Shown here piece after piece: positions 1 through 9,455 of a DNA stretch of 20,745 nt. The stretch comes from a bacterium (GTDB lineage: Bacteria; CAIWAD01): contig JAUXWS010000070.1 in assembly GCA_030685015.1 (NCBI GenBank), forward strand, positions 1 to 20,745. The letters run 5' to 3'. Below the pieces are notes generated by a model. The model did not search any database. It worked only from the letters and a program-made list of their open reading frames with translations, and was not told the origin of the DNA. Position numbers and translations under genes: made by a program. Every line of letters begins with the position of its first letter. The first letter of the stretch is position 1.

Positions 1-539
1 CCGAACCAGCCGTTGACGTGGATGGAGCTGATCTTGGCCGTGGCGCCGTGCTCCTCGAAGATGGCCTTGATCCGCTGCGCCTCCTCCAGCGGCAGGCGGG
101 GCACGTCCTCGCAGAAATCCACGGCCAGGTCGTACTCGCGGTAGGCTTGGTCGCTGGCGATGCCGGCGCCGGGCACGCGGCGCAGGATCTCCTCCCGCAC
201 CGCCTCCAGGCGGACGCGGAAGCGGGCGCGGGTCGCCCCGTCGTAGAGGAAGTGGCGGGCCATGCGCCCCTCCTCCAGGCGGAAAACCAGGCCGCCGTTC
301 TCCCCGATCACGCCGTCCACGGGCCACATGCGGGCGATGTGGTCGCACCAGCCGGCCGGGCGCCCCGTGACCGGCACCACGCGCAGGCCGGCCTCGCGTG
401 CCTTCCAGAGGGCGGCGTAGGCCTCCGCCGTGATGCGGCCCCCGCTCGAGATGGTGTCGTCGATGTCGGTGAAGAGCACGGCCAGGGCGCGGGCCGATTC
501 CCGCGGCCAAGCGGCCAGGGGCTTGAGCCGCTCCGTCAC
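1..539 (-). CDS. HAD-IIB family phosphatase (partial, C-terminus off the window)
   Basis: The gene runs off the left edge; 179 complete codons are visible. It starts with GTG at 539, overlapping the stop of the upstream pgsA-like gene in a GTGA arrangement, which indicates translational coupling. The HAD motif I nucleophile/acid pair is visible as TDIDDT (D25, D27), motif II as VTGR (T58), followed by a conserved block GWCDHIARMWPVDGVIGENG (about residues 63-82) and SSIHVNGWFG at the visible end. These blocks match the SPP/Cof-like HAD-IIB sugar-phosphate phosphatase type. The substrate cannot be read from the sequence; family members dephosphorylate small phosphorylated metabolites in the cytoplasm. 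Motif IV (the metal-binding acidic residues) lies beyond the edge. Pairing with a phospholipid synthase is suggestive, but I would not infer phosphatidylglycerophosphate as substrate. Confidence 0.85.
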   Translation of the reverse strand, partial: MTERLKPLAAWPRESARALAVLFTDIDDTISSGGRITAEAYAALWKAREAGLRVVPVTGRPAGWCDHIARMWPVDGVIGENGGLVFRLEEGRMARHFLYDGATRARFRVRLEAVREEILRRVPGAGIASDQAYREYDLAVDFCEDVPRLPLEEAQRIKAIFEEHGATAKISSIHVNGWF

Positions 540-1129
540 GCCGAGCGCGCTCCGGGCTGGGCGCGGCCCGCGCTGGAGACGATGGCCCAGTTGGCGGCCA
601 CGTACTCGTAGAGCGAGTAGAGGGTGTAGAGGGCGGCGACGAGGACCAGCCACCAGGCCACCTCGTTCAACAGGGCCGTGGGCAGCAGGGCGGGGAAGAG
701 GGCGCTGGCGATGCGCCCCGTCAGGATGGCGATGATCACCGTCGCCTGGATGATGGCCTTGAGCTTGCCGCTGGTGCGGGCCGCCACCACCTCGCCGCGA
801 TAGGCGCAGACGGTGCGCATGGTGCTGATCAGGCTGTCCCGGTAAACGAAGATGAGCACCATCCACCAGGGGATGAGGCCGGCGGCGAGGAAGGCGATGA
901 ACACGCTCATGCGGCTGATGGAGTCGGCCAGCGGATCGAGCAGCTTGCCGAAGTCCGTCACCTCGCCGCGGGAGCGGGCCAAGTGTCCGTCGAAGGCGTC
1001 CGTCAGCTCGGAGACGATGACGATGGCGAGGGCCGCCACCCGGGCGCCCAGCCCGTCCTGCATGAAGACCAGCACGAAGACGGGGCTGAGCAGCAGCCGT
1101 GCGAAGGTCAGCCAGTTGGCAAGCGTCAT
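536..1129 (-). CDS. pgsA: CDP-alcohol phosphatidyltransferase, PgsA-like
   Basis: A 197-residue integral membrane enzyme. The full CDP-alcohol phosphotransferase signature is present: D44, D47-G48, A51-R52, eight residues, G61, D65 and D69. The family condenses a CDP-activated lipid with an alcohol, releasing CMP. Length, the N-terminus MTLANWLTFARLLLSPVFV and the best family fit suggest glycerol-3-phosphate as acceptor, giving phosphatidylglycerophosphate in the inner membrane. Several hydrophobic helices follow the signature (about 73-96, 124-141 and 152-175). Its stop overlaps the GTG start of the downstream HAD phosphatase. It follows the aspartase gene by 103 bp, so it could be read from that promoter or its own. 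An alternative CDP-alcohol acceptor cannot be excluded. Confidence 0.85.
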   Translation of the reverse strand: MTLANWLTFARLLLSPVFVLVFMQDGLGARVAALAIVIVSELTDAFDGHLARSRGEVTDFGKLLDPLADSISRMSVFIAFLAAGLIPWWMVLIFVYRDSLISTMRTVCAYRGEVVAARTSGKLKAIIQATVIIAILTGRIASALFPALLPTALLNEVAWWLVLVAALYTLYSLYEYVAANWAIVSSAGRAQPGARSA

Positions 1130-1232
1130 GGGCGGATTCCTTGTGTGACGGCCGAAAAGTGGAACAATCGAGGTCCAGGCGCAACCGCGGAGCGGCCCGG
1201 CGGTAGGGAACCCGCTGTGGGTCGCCCGCCCC

Positions 1233-3107
<1,875 letters not shown>

Positions 3108-3197
3108 GCGATTGCCCCCACTTGTCCGGCGCCTCCTGCTCCCACCAGTGCGGAGGGGCGATCCCGGCCTTGGCGCTTGGCAGCTTTTCGGACCTGG

Positions 3198-3211
3198 GCA
3201 ATCTATCAAAG
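3198..3211 (-). promoter_or_regulatory. Candidate promoter element upstream of aspA
   Basis: On the minus strand this reads CTTTGATAGATTGC, about 91 bases upstream of the aspA start. A near-identical word, CTTTGATAGGATTGC, lies upstream of sodA. TAGATTG resembles the TAnnTTTG element of Bacteroidota-type primary sigma promoters. No convincing -33 TTTG is seen at the right distance here, so this is a weak call based on the shared word. Confidence 0.3.
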
Positions 3212-3280
3212 GCGACGCCGCCCGCCGGGCACCAGGCTCCCGGGACGGATGGGCGGTGGGGCGGCCTGTCCCGACCTTGG

Positions 3281-5662
3281 TCAGTAGAGGGCGGTCACCC
3301 GGTAGAAGAGCAGCGGGCCGGGCAGGGAGGTGCTCCAGGCCGGCGCCGCCGCTTCGCCCAGCAGGCTCCAGGCCTGCGGAAAGGGCAGGTCGGGGCGCGG
3401 GGCGCCGTAGATCCGATAGGCGGCGGGCGGACCCGGGGCGGGCGTCCAGCTGAGGTGGAGCTGCCCCGCGGCGGGCTGGTGCTGGATGGTCAGCCCGCTG
3501 AGGGCGGCCAAGTTGGTGGCGCCGGGACTGGGATGGGGAAAGGCGGTCCAGAGCGCGCCCCCGTCGGGCAGGCGGCCCTCGCTCTGGTCGGTCGTCTGGG
3601 GTCCGAAGACGCGGCTGTCGATCAAGCCGTTGCCCTGGTCCAGACGGCCGAAGAGGCCAATCTCCTCCCCGCTGGCGCCCAGCTTGAAGTTGGTGTGCAG
3701 CGGCCCGTCCTGGGGATCCTCGTCGCACCAGACGAGCAGGAAGGCGCCGCCGGGCAGCAGGGTGTCCGGCAGCATCCATTTGGTGCTGTTGGCCAGGTCG
3801 TCGGTCAGGAAGAGGCCGCCCAGATCCACGAGGGCGGGTCCCGGATTGAAGAGCTCCAGCCAGTCCTCCCGGGCTCCCGTCTCGTCTTGGAAACCGGTCT
3901 GGTTGCGGGCGACGAACTCGTTGATGAACAACACGGGCAACTCGGCTCCCGCGGGGTTCTGATTGGCTTCTCCCGGCGTGGCCAGGCTCAGCCTTTGCCA
4001 CGATCCGCCACCGTCCGGCCAGCGGCCCCAGGCCAGGTCGCGGGACAGGGCGATCCAGCTCGCTTCATCGATGATGCTGCCGCCCTGGACCAGGTAGAGA
4101 TCCTCCCCGTCGGCGTCCAGCTTGAAGCCAGCGTGTAAAGGCCCCTCCCCCGGCTCCTCGTCGGCCCAGACCAGCACCCGCCCACCCGGGGGCAGCACCA
4201 GGGCGGGGAAGACGAAGTCGGCCTCGCCCTCCCAATGGTCGCTCAGCCCCACACCGGCCAAATCCAGGGGAGTGTCGCCGCGGTTGAGGACCTCGATCCA
4301 GTCGTCGTAGTCGCCCGCCTCGTCGGCCACCGTGCTGGTGTTGGAGGCCATCAACTCGTTGATGACCAGGCCGGCGGGGGGAGTCCAGGCCCCGATCTGC
4401 TGGGTCAGCCAGCTGTGCCGGGCGTTGATGAAGGCGCGCAGGCCGGGGATGAGGCGTCCGGGCGGCGGCCCGCCGGGCGCGGTGAGGTCGGCGTCGAGGG
4501 CCGCCTCGAACTGGGCGGGGCTGAACATCATCAGGGTGTCGGCCAGGGCCCAGGGCCGGATCAGCTCGCGCAGGGCCTCCATCCGCCCCAGGAGGGTGTC
4601 GGGGTGCGCGGCGCCGGCCATCAACCGGCGCAGGTGCCCCAGGTAGGCCTGGTCCAGCTCCGGCACCTGCCAAAGGCGGGCGGCCAGGGGTCGCGGCTGG
4701 GCGGGCGGCAGCCAGTGGGGGTTCAGCTGGCGTAGCTGCTGCAGCGACAGGCCCATGTTGAAGACACCCCAGGCCTCATTCATGTCCCAGGTGGTGAAGA
4801 CGAAGCGGCCGTCCAGGTCCCGGTGGTAGAGGTAGTAGTTGTGCCCGCTGCCCGGATAGCTGTCCAGGTTGGCCGCCAGGTTGTCCACGGCCAGCATGGC
4901 CAACGCCGAGTTGAGATCGGCGCGGTTGTGCAGGCTGTCCCGCAGAGCGCCCGGGGGCGTGTTGTTGAGGGTGGCGGCCAGATCCACCAGGGCCGACCAG
5001 TCATTCTCCCCCTCGTTGGTCTTCAACTCGTAATGGGGGTGGTACGAGGTCTCATCGGGGCCCAGGTAGACCAGGCTGCCGCCGGGATCCCCCTTCCACA
5101 GGTTGCCGTCCTCGGATCCGCCCCAGCGGCTCTCGATGAATTCCTGGTCCACCTGCTCCACCAGCAGATAGAGGCCCCAGTACCGCCCGTTGATGAAGAG
5201 GGCGGCGTGGTTGGCGCGGGGGACGGCCAGGCCCGCCGCCCGGCACAGCTCGTAGGCGCTCTTCTCCCGCACGAAGCTGGGGTCGAGGTAGCAGTTGTTG
5301 AGGTTCAGCTTGTCCAGGCCGGCCAACTCCTGCCCGGCGACAAACTCGTCCAGATCCAGCTTGAAGGATTTCTTCTGCCCGTAGTAGCCCCAGTAGCTGC
5401 TGTTGCCCTTGAAGCGGACGCCGATGGAGTCCAGCGCCACGCCATTCCAGCTGAAGGCGGCGGCAAGATAGGGCGGATCGTCGAAGTCCTCGAAGTTGTG
5501 GGTGAGCTGCTCCCACCAGTCGGTCTGCGCAAAGTCGAGGTGGATCTCGTGCACGGCGTCGCCGGCGAAGAGGGGATGGTCGGCCGGGTGCAGGGCGCCC
5601 GCGGCGGGCAGCACGGCGGCCAGGATGGACATCCCGGCCAACAAGGCGTGGCAGACGATCAT
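3281..5662 (-). CDS. Secreted CotH-kinase family protein with two lamin-tail domains
   Basis: A 793-residue exported protein. Residues 1-23 form a signal peptide (hydrophobic run, ending AAGA). The CotH kinase domain spans about 35-420, with GVRFKGNSS (81-89), QKKSFKLDLDEF (96-107), LNLNN (119-123), INGRYWGLYLLVEQVD (157-172) and the metal-binding FTTWDMNEAWG (289-299). CotH proteins are atypical kinases that phosphorylate secreted proteins. Two lamin-tail (LTD) beta-domains follow, starting near 431 (LVINELMASN) and 577 (VLFINEFVARN), each with a DW(I/L)E motif. The last 75 residues resemble a fibronectin-III-like strand region. ATG at 5662 is chosen because GGGAG sits 7 bases upstream; an in-frame ATG at 5698 has a poorer site. 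The gene is separated from pyrC by 134 bp and stands alone. The substrate is unknown. No clear type IX secretion C-terminal signal is visible. Confidence 0.88.
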   Translation of the reverse strand: MIVCHALLAGMSILAAVLPAAGALHPADHPLFAGDAVHEIHLDFAQTDWWEQLTHNFEDFDDPPYLAAAFSWNGVALDSIGVRFKGNSSYWGYYGQKKSFKLDLDEFVAGQELAGLDKLNLNNCYLDPSFVREKSAYELCRAAGLAVPRANHAALFINGRYWGLYLLVEQVDQEFIESRWGGSEDGNLWKGDPGGSLVYLGPDETSYHPHYELKTNEGENDWSALVDLAATLNNTPPGALRDSLHNRADLNSALAMLAVDNLAANLDSYPGSGHNYYLYHRDLDGRFVFTTWDMNEAWGVFNMGLSLQQLRQLNPHWLPPAQPRPLAARLWQVPELDQAYLGHLRRLMAGAAHPDTLLGRMEALRELIRPWALADTLMMFSPAQFEAALDADLTAPGGPPPGRLIPGLRAFINARHSWLTQQIGAWTPPAGLVINELMASNTSTVADEAGDYDDWIEVLNRGDTPLDLAGVGLSDHWEGEADFVFPALVLPPGGRVLVWADEEPGEGPLHAGFKLDADGEDLYLVQGGSIIDEASWIALSRDLAWGRWPDGGGSWQRLSLATPGEANQNPAGAELPVLFINEFVARNQTGFQDETGAREDWLELFNPGPALVDLGGLFLTDDLANSTKWMLPDTLLPGGAFLLVWCDEDPQDGPLHTNFKLGASGEEIGLFGRLDQGNGLIDSRVFGPQTTDQSEGRLPDGGALWTAFPHPSPGATNLAALSGLTIQHQPAAGQLHLSWTPAPGPPAAYRIYGAPRPDLPFPQAWSLLGEAAAPAWSTSLPGPLLFYRVTALY

Positions 5663-5778
5663 GGAGAATCTCCCGCTGGTTGATCCCTCGCTCGGCATCC
5701 CGACGAGTCGTGTCAGCGCAGGGAGGACAGCGGGACGCGCCGAGCACAATCTGTAACGGGAAGACAGGGGGATTGTTT

Positions 5779-5794
5779 CCGGCCCGCGCGCCGG
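5779..5794 (-). terminator. Hairpin just after the pyrC stop
   Basis: A 5-bp perfect GC stem (CCGGC/GCCGG) with a 6-base loop begins three bases past the pyrC stop and is flanked by A/T runs (AAA before, AAA after on the minus strand). There is no U tract, so intrinsic termination would be weak. It is offered as the likely 3' boundary of pyrC only. Confidence 0.3.
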
Positions 5795-5796
5795 TT

Positions 5797-7158
5797 TCAG
5801 GTGCTGTGGGCGAAGGCCAGGGCCCGGCCCTGGGGCGGCCCCCGCAGGGCGCCCTCGGCGTAGACCAGCCGTCCCCTGATGATCGTGTGGGAGACGCGTC
5901 CGCGCAGCCGGCGGCCGTGGAAAGGGCTCCAGCCGCAGCGGCTCTGCAGGGTCGCCTCGTCCACCGTCCACTCCGTCAACGGATCGACCACGGTTAAATC
6001 GGCGCGCGCGCCCGGCGCGATCACGCCCTTCCCCTCGATGCCGAAGGCCCGCGCCGGCTCCTCGGCCAGGGCCGCCACCACCCGGGCCAGGGGCAGGCGG
6101 CCGGCCAGCACCTGGTCCACGAGCAGGGGCAGCATCGTCTCGGTGCCGGGCATGCCGCTGGGCGTGGCCGGATAGGCGCCCGCCTTCTGCCGGGCGGTGT
6201 GGGGGGCGTGGTCGGAGCCCAGCACCTGGATCACCCCGTCGAGGAAGGCCTGCCAGAGCGCGGCGCGATGTTCCTCGGCGCGGATGGGGGGATTCATCTG
6301 GGCGCGGCTGCCCAGCTCCTCGTAACAGGCGGGCGCCGCCAGCAGCAAGTGCTGGGGGGTGACCTCCGCCGTCACGCGCCCGCCCAGCACACCTGGCGGC
6401 AGGGCGCGCAGGAGGGCCATCTCCTCGGCGCAGTTGAGGTGCAGAAGGTGGACGGCGCGGCCGCTCTCCGCCGCCAGGGCCAGCAGACGCGCCGTGGCGC
6501 GACAGGCGGCCTCGACGTCGCGCAGGACAGGGTGCCAGCGCGGATGGTCGGCGCCGGCATGCGCCTGCTTCAGCTCCCGCAGGCGCTCCTCGTCCTCGGC
6601 GTGGACCGAGACCCGCGAGCGGCCGTTGGCCAGCGCCCGGCGCAGGCTGGCGTCGTCGGGCAGAAGCAGGGAGCCCGTCGAGGAGCCCATGAAGATCTTC
6701 ACGCCGCAGCAGCCGGGCAGGCGCTCCAGCTCCGCCAACTGCTCCAGGTTCTCCCGGGAGGCGCCCATGAAGAAGCCGAAATCACACCAGCAGCGGTCCG
6801 TGGCGCGGGCCACCTTGTCGGCCAGGGTCTCGGCCGTGGTGGTGAGGGGTCGCGTGTTGGGCATCTCGAGGAAGGCCGTCATCCCGCCCGCCACGGCGGC
6901 GCGGCTGCCGCTCTCCAGGTCCTCCTTGTCGGGAAAGCCCGGCTCCCGGAAGTGGACCTGGGTGTCGATCATGCCGGGCAGCACCCAGCGCTCGCCCAGG
7001 TCGAGCACGGCCGGGGCCGGCAGGGCCGGGCCGCCGCCCCACTCCCGCACGGCTTCGACACGTCCCTGCGCCACCTGGATCTCCAGGGGCCGCAGGCCGC
7101 CCTCGCACCACACCTGCCTGCTGCGCAGGACCCAGCACCCGCCGGCGTGGATGTCCAT
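5797..7158 (-). CDS. pyrC: Dihydroorotase (pyrimidine biosynthesis)
   Basis: A 453-residue cytoplasmic amidohydrolase that interconverts N-carbamoyl-L-aspartate and L-dihydroorotate, the third step of UMP synthesis. Visible motifs are DTQVHFREPG (65-74), LEMPNT (97-102), GVKIFMGSSTGSLL (152-165, K154 being the expected carboxylated metal-bridging lysine), SVHAEDEE, TPQHL and GSDHAPHT with the catalytic Asp. The first His of the usual HxH metal motif is Gln (Q67), as in the Bacteroidota-type enzymes I know (DDQVHFREPG), so this is a subfamily feature rather than damage. The C-terminal CGWSPFHG block also matches that subfamily. The chosen ATG at 7158 is preceded by GGGAGCAGG. Longer upstream reading through the 11-bp repeat is an artefact of the repeat being open in every frame. 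Upstream neighbours are the tandem repeat and the DUF486 gene. Confidence 0.93.
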   Translation of the reverse strand: MDIHAGGCWVLRSRQVWCEGGLRPLEIQVAQGRVEAVREWGGGPALPAPAVLDLGERWVLPGMIDTQVHFREPGFPDKEDLESGSRAAVAGGMTAFLEMPNTRPLTTTAETLADKVARATDRCWCDFGFFMGASRENLEQLAELERLPGCCGVKIFMGSSTGSLLLPDDASLRRALANGRSRVSVHAEDEERLRELKQAHAGADHPRWHPVLRDVEAACRATARLLALAAESGRAVHLLHLNCAEEMALLRALPPGVLGGRVTAEVTPQHLLLAAPACYEELGSRAQMNPPIRAEEHRAALWQAFLDGVIQVLGSDHAPHTARQKAGAYPATPSGMPGTETMLPLLVDQVLAGRLPLARVVAALAEEPARAFGIEGKGVIAPGARADLTVVDPLTEWTVDEATLQSRCGWSPFHGRRLRGRVSHTIIRGRLVYAEGALRGPPQGRALAFAHST

Positions 7159-7185
7159 TTTGCCTGCTCCCGGATGATTGATGGT

Positions 7186-7193
7186 CCAAGGTA
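7186..7193 (-). promoter_or_regulatory. Candidate promoter element of pyrC
   Basis: The minus strand reads TACCTTGG 28 bases upstream of the pyrC ATG. The identical octamer occurs upstream of the next gene (7906-7913). It resembles the TAnnTTTG element of Bacteroidota-type promoters. The call rests on recurrence and position only. Confidence 0.3.
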
Positions 7194-7242
7194 GGAATGA
7201 GGACAGGGCGGGAGCGGGAGACTCCCGGATGTGCCAGGACGG

Positions 7243-7440
7243 CACCGGGGGAGTACCAGGGCAACACCAGGGGAGCACCAGGGCAACGCCAGGGCAACAC
7301 CAGGGCAACACCAGGGCAACACCAGGGGAGCACCAGGGCAACACCAGGGCAACACCAGGGCAACACCAGGGCAACACCAGGGCAACACCAGGGCAACACC
7401 AGGGCAACACCAGGGCAACACCAGGGCAACACCAGGGCAA
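7243..7440. repeat. 11-bp tandem repeat array, about 18 copies
   Basis: The unit is CACCAGGGCAA on the plus strand, repeated head to tail without spacers. Eighteen units fit from 7243 to 7440, plus one decayed copy to 7451. Variant units are CACCGGGGGAG (first), TACCAGGGCAA (second), CACCAGGGGAG (third and eighth) and CGCCAGGGCAA (fifth); the distal ten are identical. Since 11 is not a multiple of 3, each frame reads the same 11-residue cycle, which explains the spurious open frames on both strands. The array occupies most of the 309-base gene-free stretch between pyrC (7158) and the DUF486 gene (7468), with its near edge about 85 bases upstream of pyrC. The rest of that stretch shows only the candidate pyrC promoter element. 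The period is close to one DNA helical turn. Confidence 0.95.
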
Positions 7441-7467
7441 CACCAAGCCCAATGCCGTCGAATTCCC

Positions 7468-7812
7468 TCACGCCATCAGTTTCTGGCGGAAGATGAAGAA
7501 GGTGGCGCCCAGGATGCAGAGGGCCGCCCACAGGTAATCCAGGCGCGGCTGCTCCTTCAGGTACCAGATTGAGAAGGGCACGAAGACGGCCAGGGTGATC
7601 ACTTCCTGCAGGATCTTGAGCTGGCCCACGTTGAACACCTGGTAGCCGATGCGGTTGGCTGGCACTTGCAGCAAATACTCGAAGAGGGCAATGCCCCAGC
7701 TGACCAGCGCCGCGATGATCCAGGGCCGGTGGCTGAGGGTCTTCAAATGGGCGTACCAGGCGAAGGTCATGAAGACGTTGCTCAGCCCCAGCAGTCCTAC
7801 GGTGCGCAGCAC
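7468..7812 (-). CDS. DUF486 / DMT-type small membrane protein
   Basis: A 114-residue protein with four predicted membrane helices (about 4-20, 30-48, 66-84 and 91-108) and no soluble domain. Blocks such as LSNVFMTFAWYAHLK (10-24) and LKILQEVITLAVFVPFSIWYLKE match the DUF486 (DMT_6) family of the drug/metabolite transporter superfamily. No substrate is established for the family that I know of. The start is taken as GTG at 7812 because a stop codon lies three codons upstream in frame and the family N-terminus aligns there; the ribosome-binding site is poor (a GGGGAG lies too far upstream), so expression may be low. Its stop is 17 bases from the decayed end of the 11-bp repeat. Confidence 0.8.
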   Translation of the reverse strand: MLRTVGLLGLSNVFMTFAWYAHLKTLSHRPWIIAALVSWGIALFEYLLQVPANRIGYQVFNVGQLKILQEVITLAVFVPFSIWYLKEQPRLDYLWAALCILGATFFIFRQKLMA

Positions 7813-7905
7813 ATGGTTCTAGGCGCGGTCCTGCTCCCCTGCTATCCTGGCCGTTCCGACACGCAGCCGGTCCCCGTCAGGGTCAACCGCCAGACAAGGA
7901 CGGGG

Positions 7906-7913
7906 CCAAGGTA
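7906..7913 (-). promoter_or_regulatory. Candidate promoter element of the DUF486 gene
   Basis: TACCTTGG on the minus strand, identical to the octamer upstream of pyrC, about 94 bases before the GTG start. It is preceded by a T-rich patch (TGTTTTC). The call is weak and rests on recurrence. Confidence 0.25.
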
Positions 7914-8003
7914 GAAAACAGGCCCGCTCGGTCGGCGCCCGTCGATCGTGCGCGAATGCCTGTGAGCTTTGGTCCGCTTGGACGTGCGCGTCCGGGATAC
8001 GTG

Positions 8004-8029
8004 AGCGGGCCGCCCGCAGGCGGCCCGCT
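8004..8029 (-). terminator. Strong GC hairpin downstream of sodA
   Basis: A perfect 11-bp inverted repeat AGCGGGCCGCC / GGCGGCCCGCT around the 4-base loop CGCA, 66 bases past the sodA stop. No T tract follows on either strand, so it may act as a transcript 3'-end stabiliser or a factor-dependent stop rather than a classic intrinsic terminator. It is the main feature of the 282-base gap 7813-8094, which otherwise holds only the candidate DUF486 promoter element. Confidence 0.5.
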
Positions 8030-8094
8030 CCGCACCAGCAAAGAGACAAGATGCGCGGACCGTCGCGACACGGCCCGCGCCAGACAGGAGGAAC

Positions 8095-8706
8095 CTAGAG
8101 GGTTGCCCGGTGGAGGCGCGACACCTCCGACCAGTCAACCACTTGCCACCAGTTTTCGATGTAGTCGGGACGCCGGTTCTGATAGTTCAGGTAGTAGGCG
8201 TGCTCCCAGACATCCAGGGCGAGCAGGGGCGTGCCGCTGCCGTCCATCAGGGGATTGTCCTGGTTGGGCGTGCTCAGCACCTTGAGCCGCCCACCCTGCG
8301 TCACCAGCCAGGCCCAGCCGCTCCCGAAGCGGGTGAGGCCCGCCTTGGTGAAGGCCTCGCGGAAGGCGGACATGCCGCCCAGGTCGCGCTCGAGGGCGGC
8401 CGCCAGCTCGGGGCTGACCGATCCGTCGCCGCCCTTTTTCATCAGCCGCCAGAAGAGGCTGTGGTTCCAATGACCGCCGCCGTTGTTGCGCACGGCCGCC
8501 CGCTGCGCTTCCGGCACCTGCTCCAATCCCCCCAGCAGGTCGTCCAGATTCCTGCCGGACACCGCCGCCCCCGCCGCCTCCAACGCGTTGTTCAGGTTGG
8601 TCACATAGGCGGCATGATGCTTGCCGTGATGGATCTCCATGGTCCGGCCGTCGATGGTCGGCTCCAGGGCGTTGAAATCATACGACAGATCAGGCAGGGT
8701 GAACAT
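8095..8706 (-). CDS. sodA: Superoxide dismutase, Mn-type (Fe/Mn family)
   Basis: A 203-residue cytoplasmic enzyme that converts superoxide to oxygen and hydrogen peroxide. Metal ligands are visible at H26 (MEIHHGKHH), H82 (GGGHWNHSLFW), D165 and H169 (DVWEHAYYLNY). Gln149 in TPNQDNPL corresponds to the Gln that typically marks Mn enzymes, and GGGH before the second ligand also fits Mn, so manganese (or cambialistic use) is favoured over iron. No signal peptide is seen. ATG at 8706 is chosen over an in-frame ATG at 8745 because AGGAG lies 7 bases upstream and the N-terminus MFTLPDLSYDFNALEP matches the family start. It stands alone between a strong hairpin and the flavin-reductase operon. Its presence implies at least occasional oxygen exposure. 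Confidence 0.95.
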   Translation of the reverse strand: MFTLPDLSYDFNALEPTIDGRTMEIHHGKHHAAYVTNLNNALEAAGAAVSGRNLDDLLGGLEQVPEAQRAAVRNNGGGHWNHSLFWRLMKKGGDGSVSPELAAALERDLGGMSAFREAFTKAGLTRFGSGWAWLVTQGGRLKVLSTPNQDNPLMDGSGTPLLALDVWEHAYYLNYQNRRPDYIENWWQVVDWSEVSRLHRATL

Positions 8707-8764
8707 GCAAGCGCTCCTGTTGATGGGTTGGCTACAGCGGCTCACGGGCGAGCCGTTTCGGTAG

Positions 8765-8796
8765 CAATCCTATCAAAGTTTGGCCGGAAGAACAAA
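8765..8796 (-). promoter_or_regulatory. Candidate sodA promoter
   Basis: The minus strand reads TTTG (8796-8793), 20 bases, then TAGGATTG (8772-8765), about 58 bases upstream of the sodA ATG. Word composition and spacing resemble Bacteroidota-type promoters (TTTG and TAnnTTTG). The region around it is locally AT-rich compared with its surroundings. The part CTTTGATAG(G)ATTGC is shared with the aspA upstream region. Confidence 0.4.
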
Positions 8797-8843
8797 TCAA
8801 ATGAGGGCAAATTGAGGGCGCCGGCTGGTCTCATCCGCCAACT

Positions 8844-9455
8844 TCAGCGGGAGGTCTTGAAGGAGGGGCCGAGGGTGGCGAAGTGGCCGGAAGACAGGCG
8901 GGCGAGGGGGCGGAGCGCCTCCGCCCGGGGGCGTCCCCGCTCGTCCAGGGCCTCCGTCAGGGTGTGGGCCTCGAGGATGCGGCCCAGAATGAGGTCGACC
9001 GGTCCCCGGCCCAGCTCCAGCCACTGCTCGACGCGGCATTCCAGCTGGGTGGGCGTGTCGGCCAGGCGGGGGGGCGCCACCAGTCGGGCGGGCAGGGTGG
9101 CCAGCCCCAGAGCGCTCAGCTCGCTTTCGCCGTAAGGGAGATCAGCGGCGGAAGCCTGGACGAGGTCCGCCTGATCGGCGGCGGGCAGGTTGACGACGAA
9201 GTCGGGCCGGGCGCGCAGGTTGCGCGCCGTGTCCTTGGGGACGCCCTCCCGCCGGCCGATGCTCACCATCATCATGGGCGGATCGGCGCACACCACGTTG
9301 AAGAAGGAGAAGGGCGCCAGGTTGACGCTCCCGTCCTCGTTCAGGGTGGTGATCCAGGCGATGGGGCGGGGCAGGACGAGGGCGGTCAGCAGATGGTAGG
9401 CCGCCGCCGGGGAGCAGGCGCCCAGGTCCAGCGCCCGGTGGCGCGGCTCAGGCAT
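8844..9455 (-). CDS. Flavin reductase-like FMN-binding split-barrel protein
   Basis: A 203-residue protein of the flavin reductase/DIM6-NTAB family. The typical opening pattern is present: RPIAWITTLNEDGSVNLAPF (about 30-49), SFFNVVCADPPMMMVSIG and KDTARNLRARPDFVVNL, which are the strands that bind FMN in this fold. Family members use NAD(P)H to reduce flavin or act as FMN-dependent oxidoreductases in the cytoplasm; the exact partner is unknown. It is the last gene of a five-gene overlapping set: its ATG at 9455 lies inside the end of the HMA gene (8-base overlap). No metal-binding motif is seen in it, so its link to the metal-related genes upstream is by co-transcription only. Confidence 0.85.
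   Translation of the reverse strand: MPEPRHRALDLGACSPAAAYHLLTALVLPRPIAWITTLNEDGSVNLAPFSFFNVVCADPPMMMVSIGRREGVPKDTARNLRARPDFVVNLPAADQADLVQASAADLPYGESELSALGLATLPARLVAPPRLADTPTQLECRVEQWLELGRGPVDLILGRILEAHTLTEALDERGRPRAEALRPLARLSSGHFATLGPSFKTSR

Noticed and set aside
3108-4001. Extended N-terminus of the aspartase (to 4001)
   Set aside because: It overlaps the well-supported CotH gene on the same strand in another frame, and the sequence is low-complexity Arg/Pro/Gly. The cNMP-type domain starts cleanly at 3107.
6833-6881. pyrC active-site damage because the first metal His is Gln
   Set aside because: The change is at residue 67 (around 6958-6960) and the same Gln is typical of Bacteroidota-type dihydroorotases; all other active-site blocks are intact.
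7243-7440. Possible CRISPR array
   Set aside because: The units are 11 bp and contiguous with no spacers, and no cas gene is nearby.
5797-7452. Longer dihydroorotase reaching into the repeat
   Set aside because: The added residues are only repeat-derived; ATG 7158 has a good ribosome-binding site and the family N-terminus.
7178-7572. Several open frames on both strands through the repeat, with an 11-residue periodic product
   Set aside because: An 11-bp repeat without stops is open in all frames and gives the same cycle in each. No conserved protein and no credible start is present.
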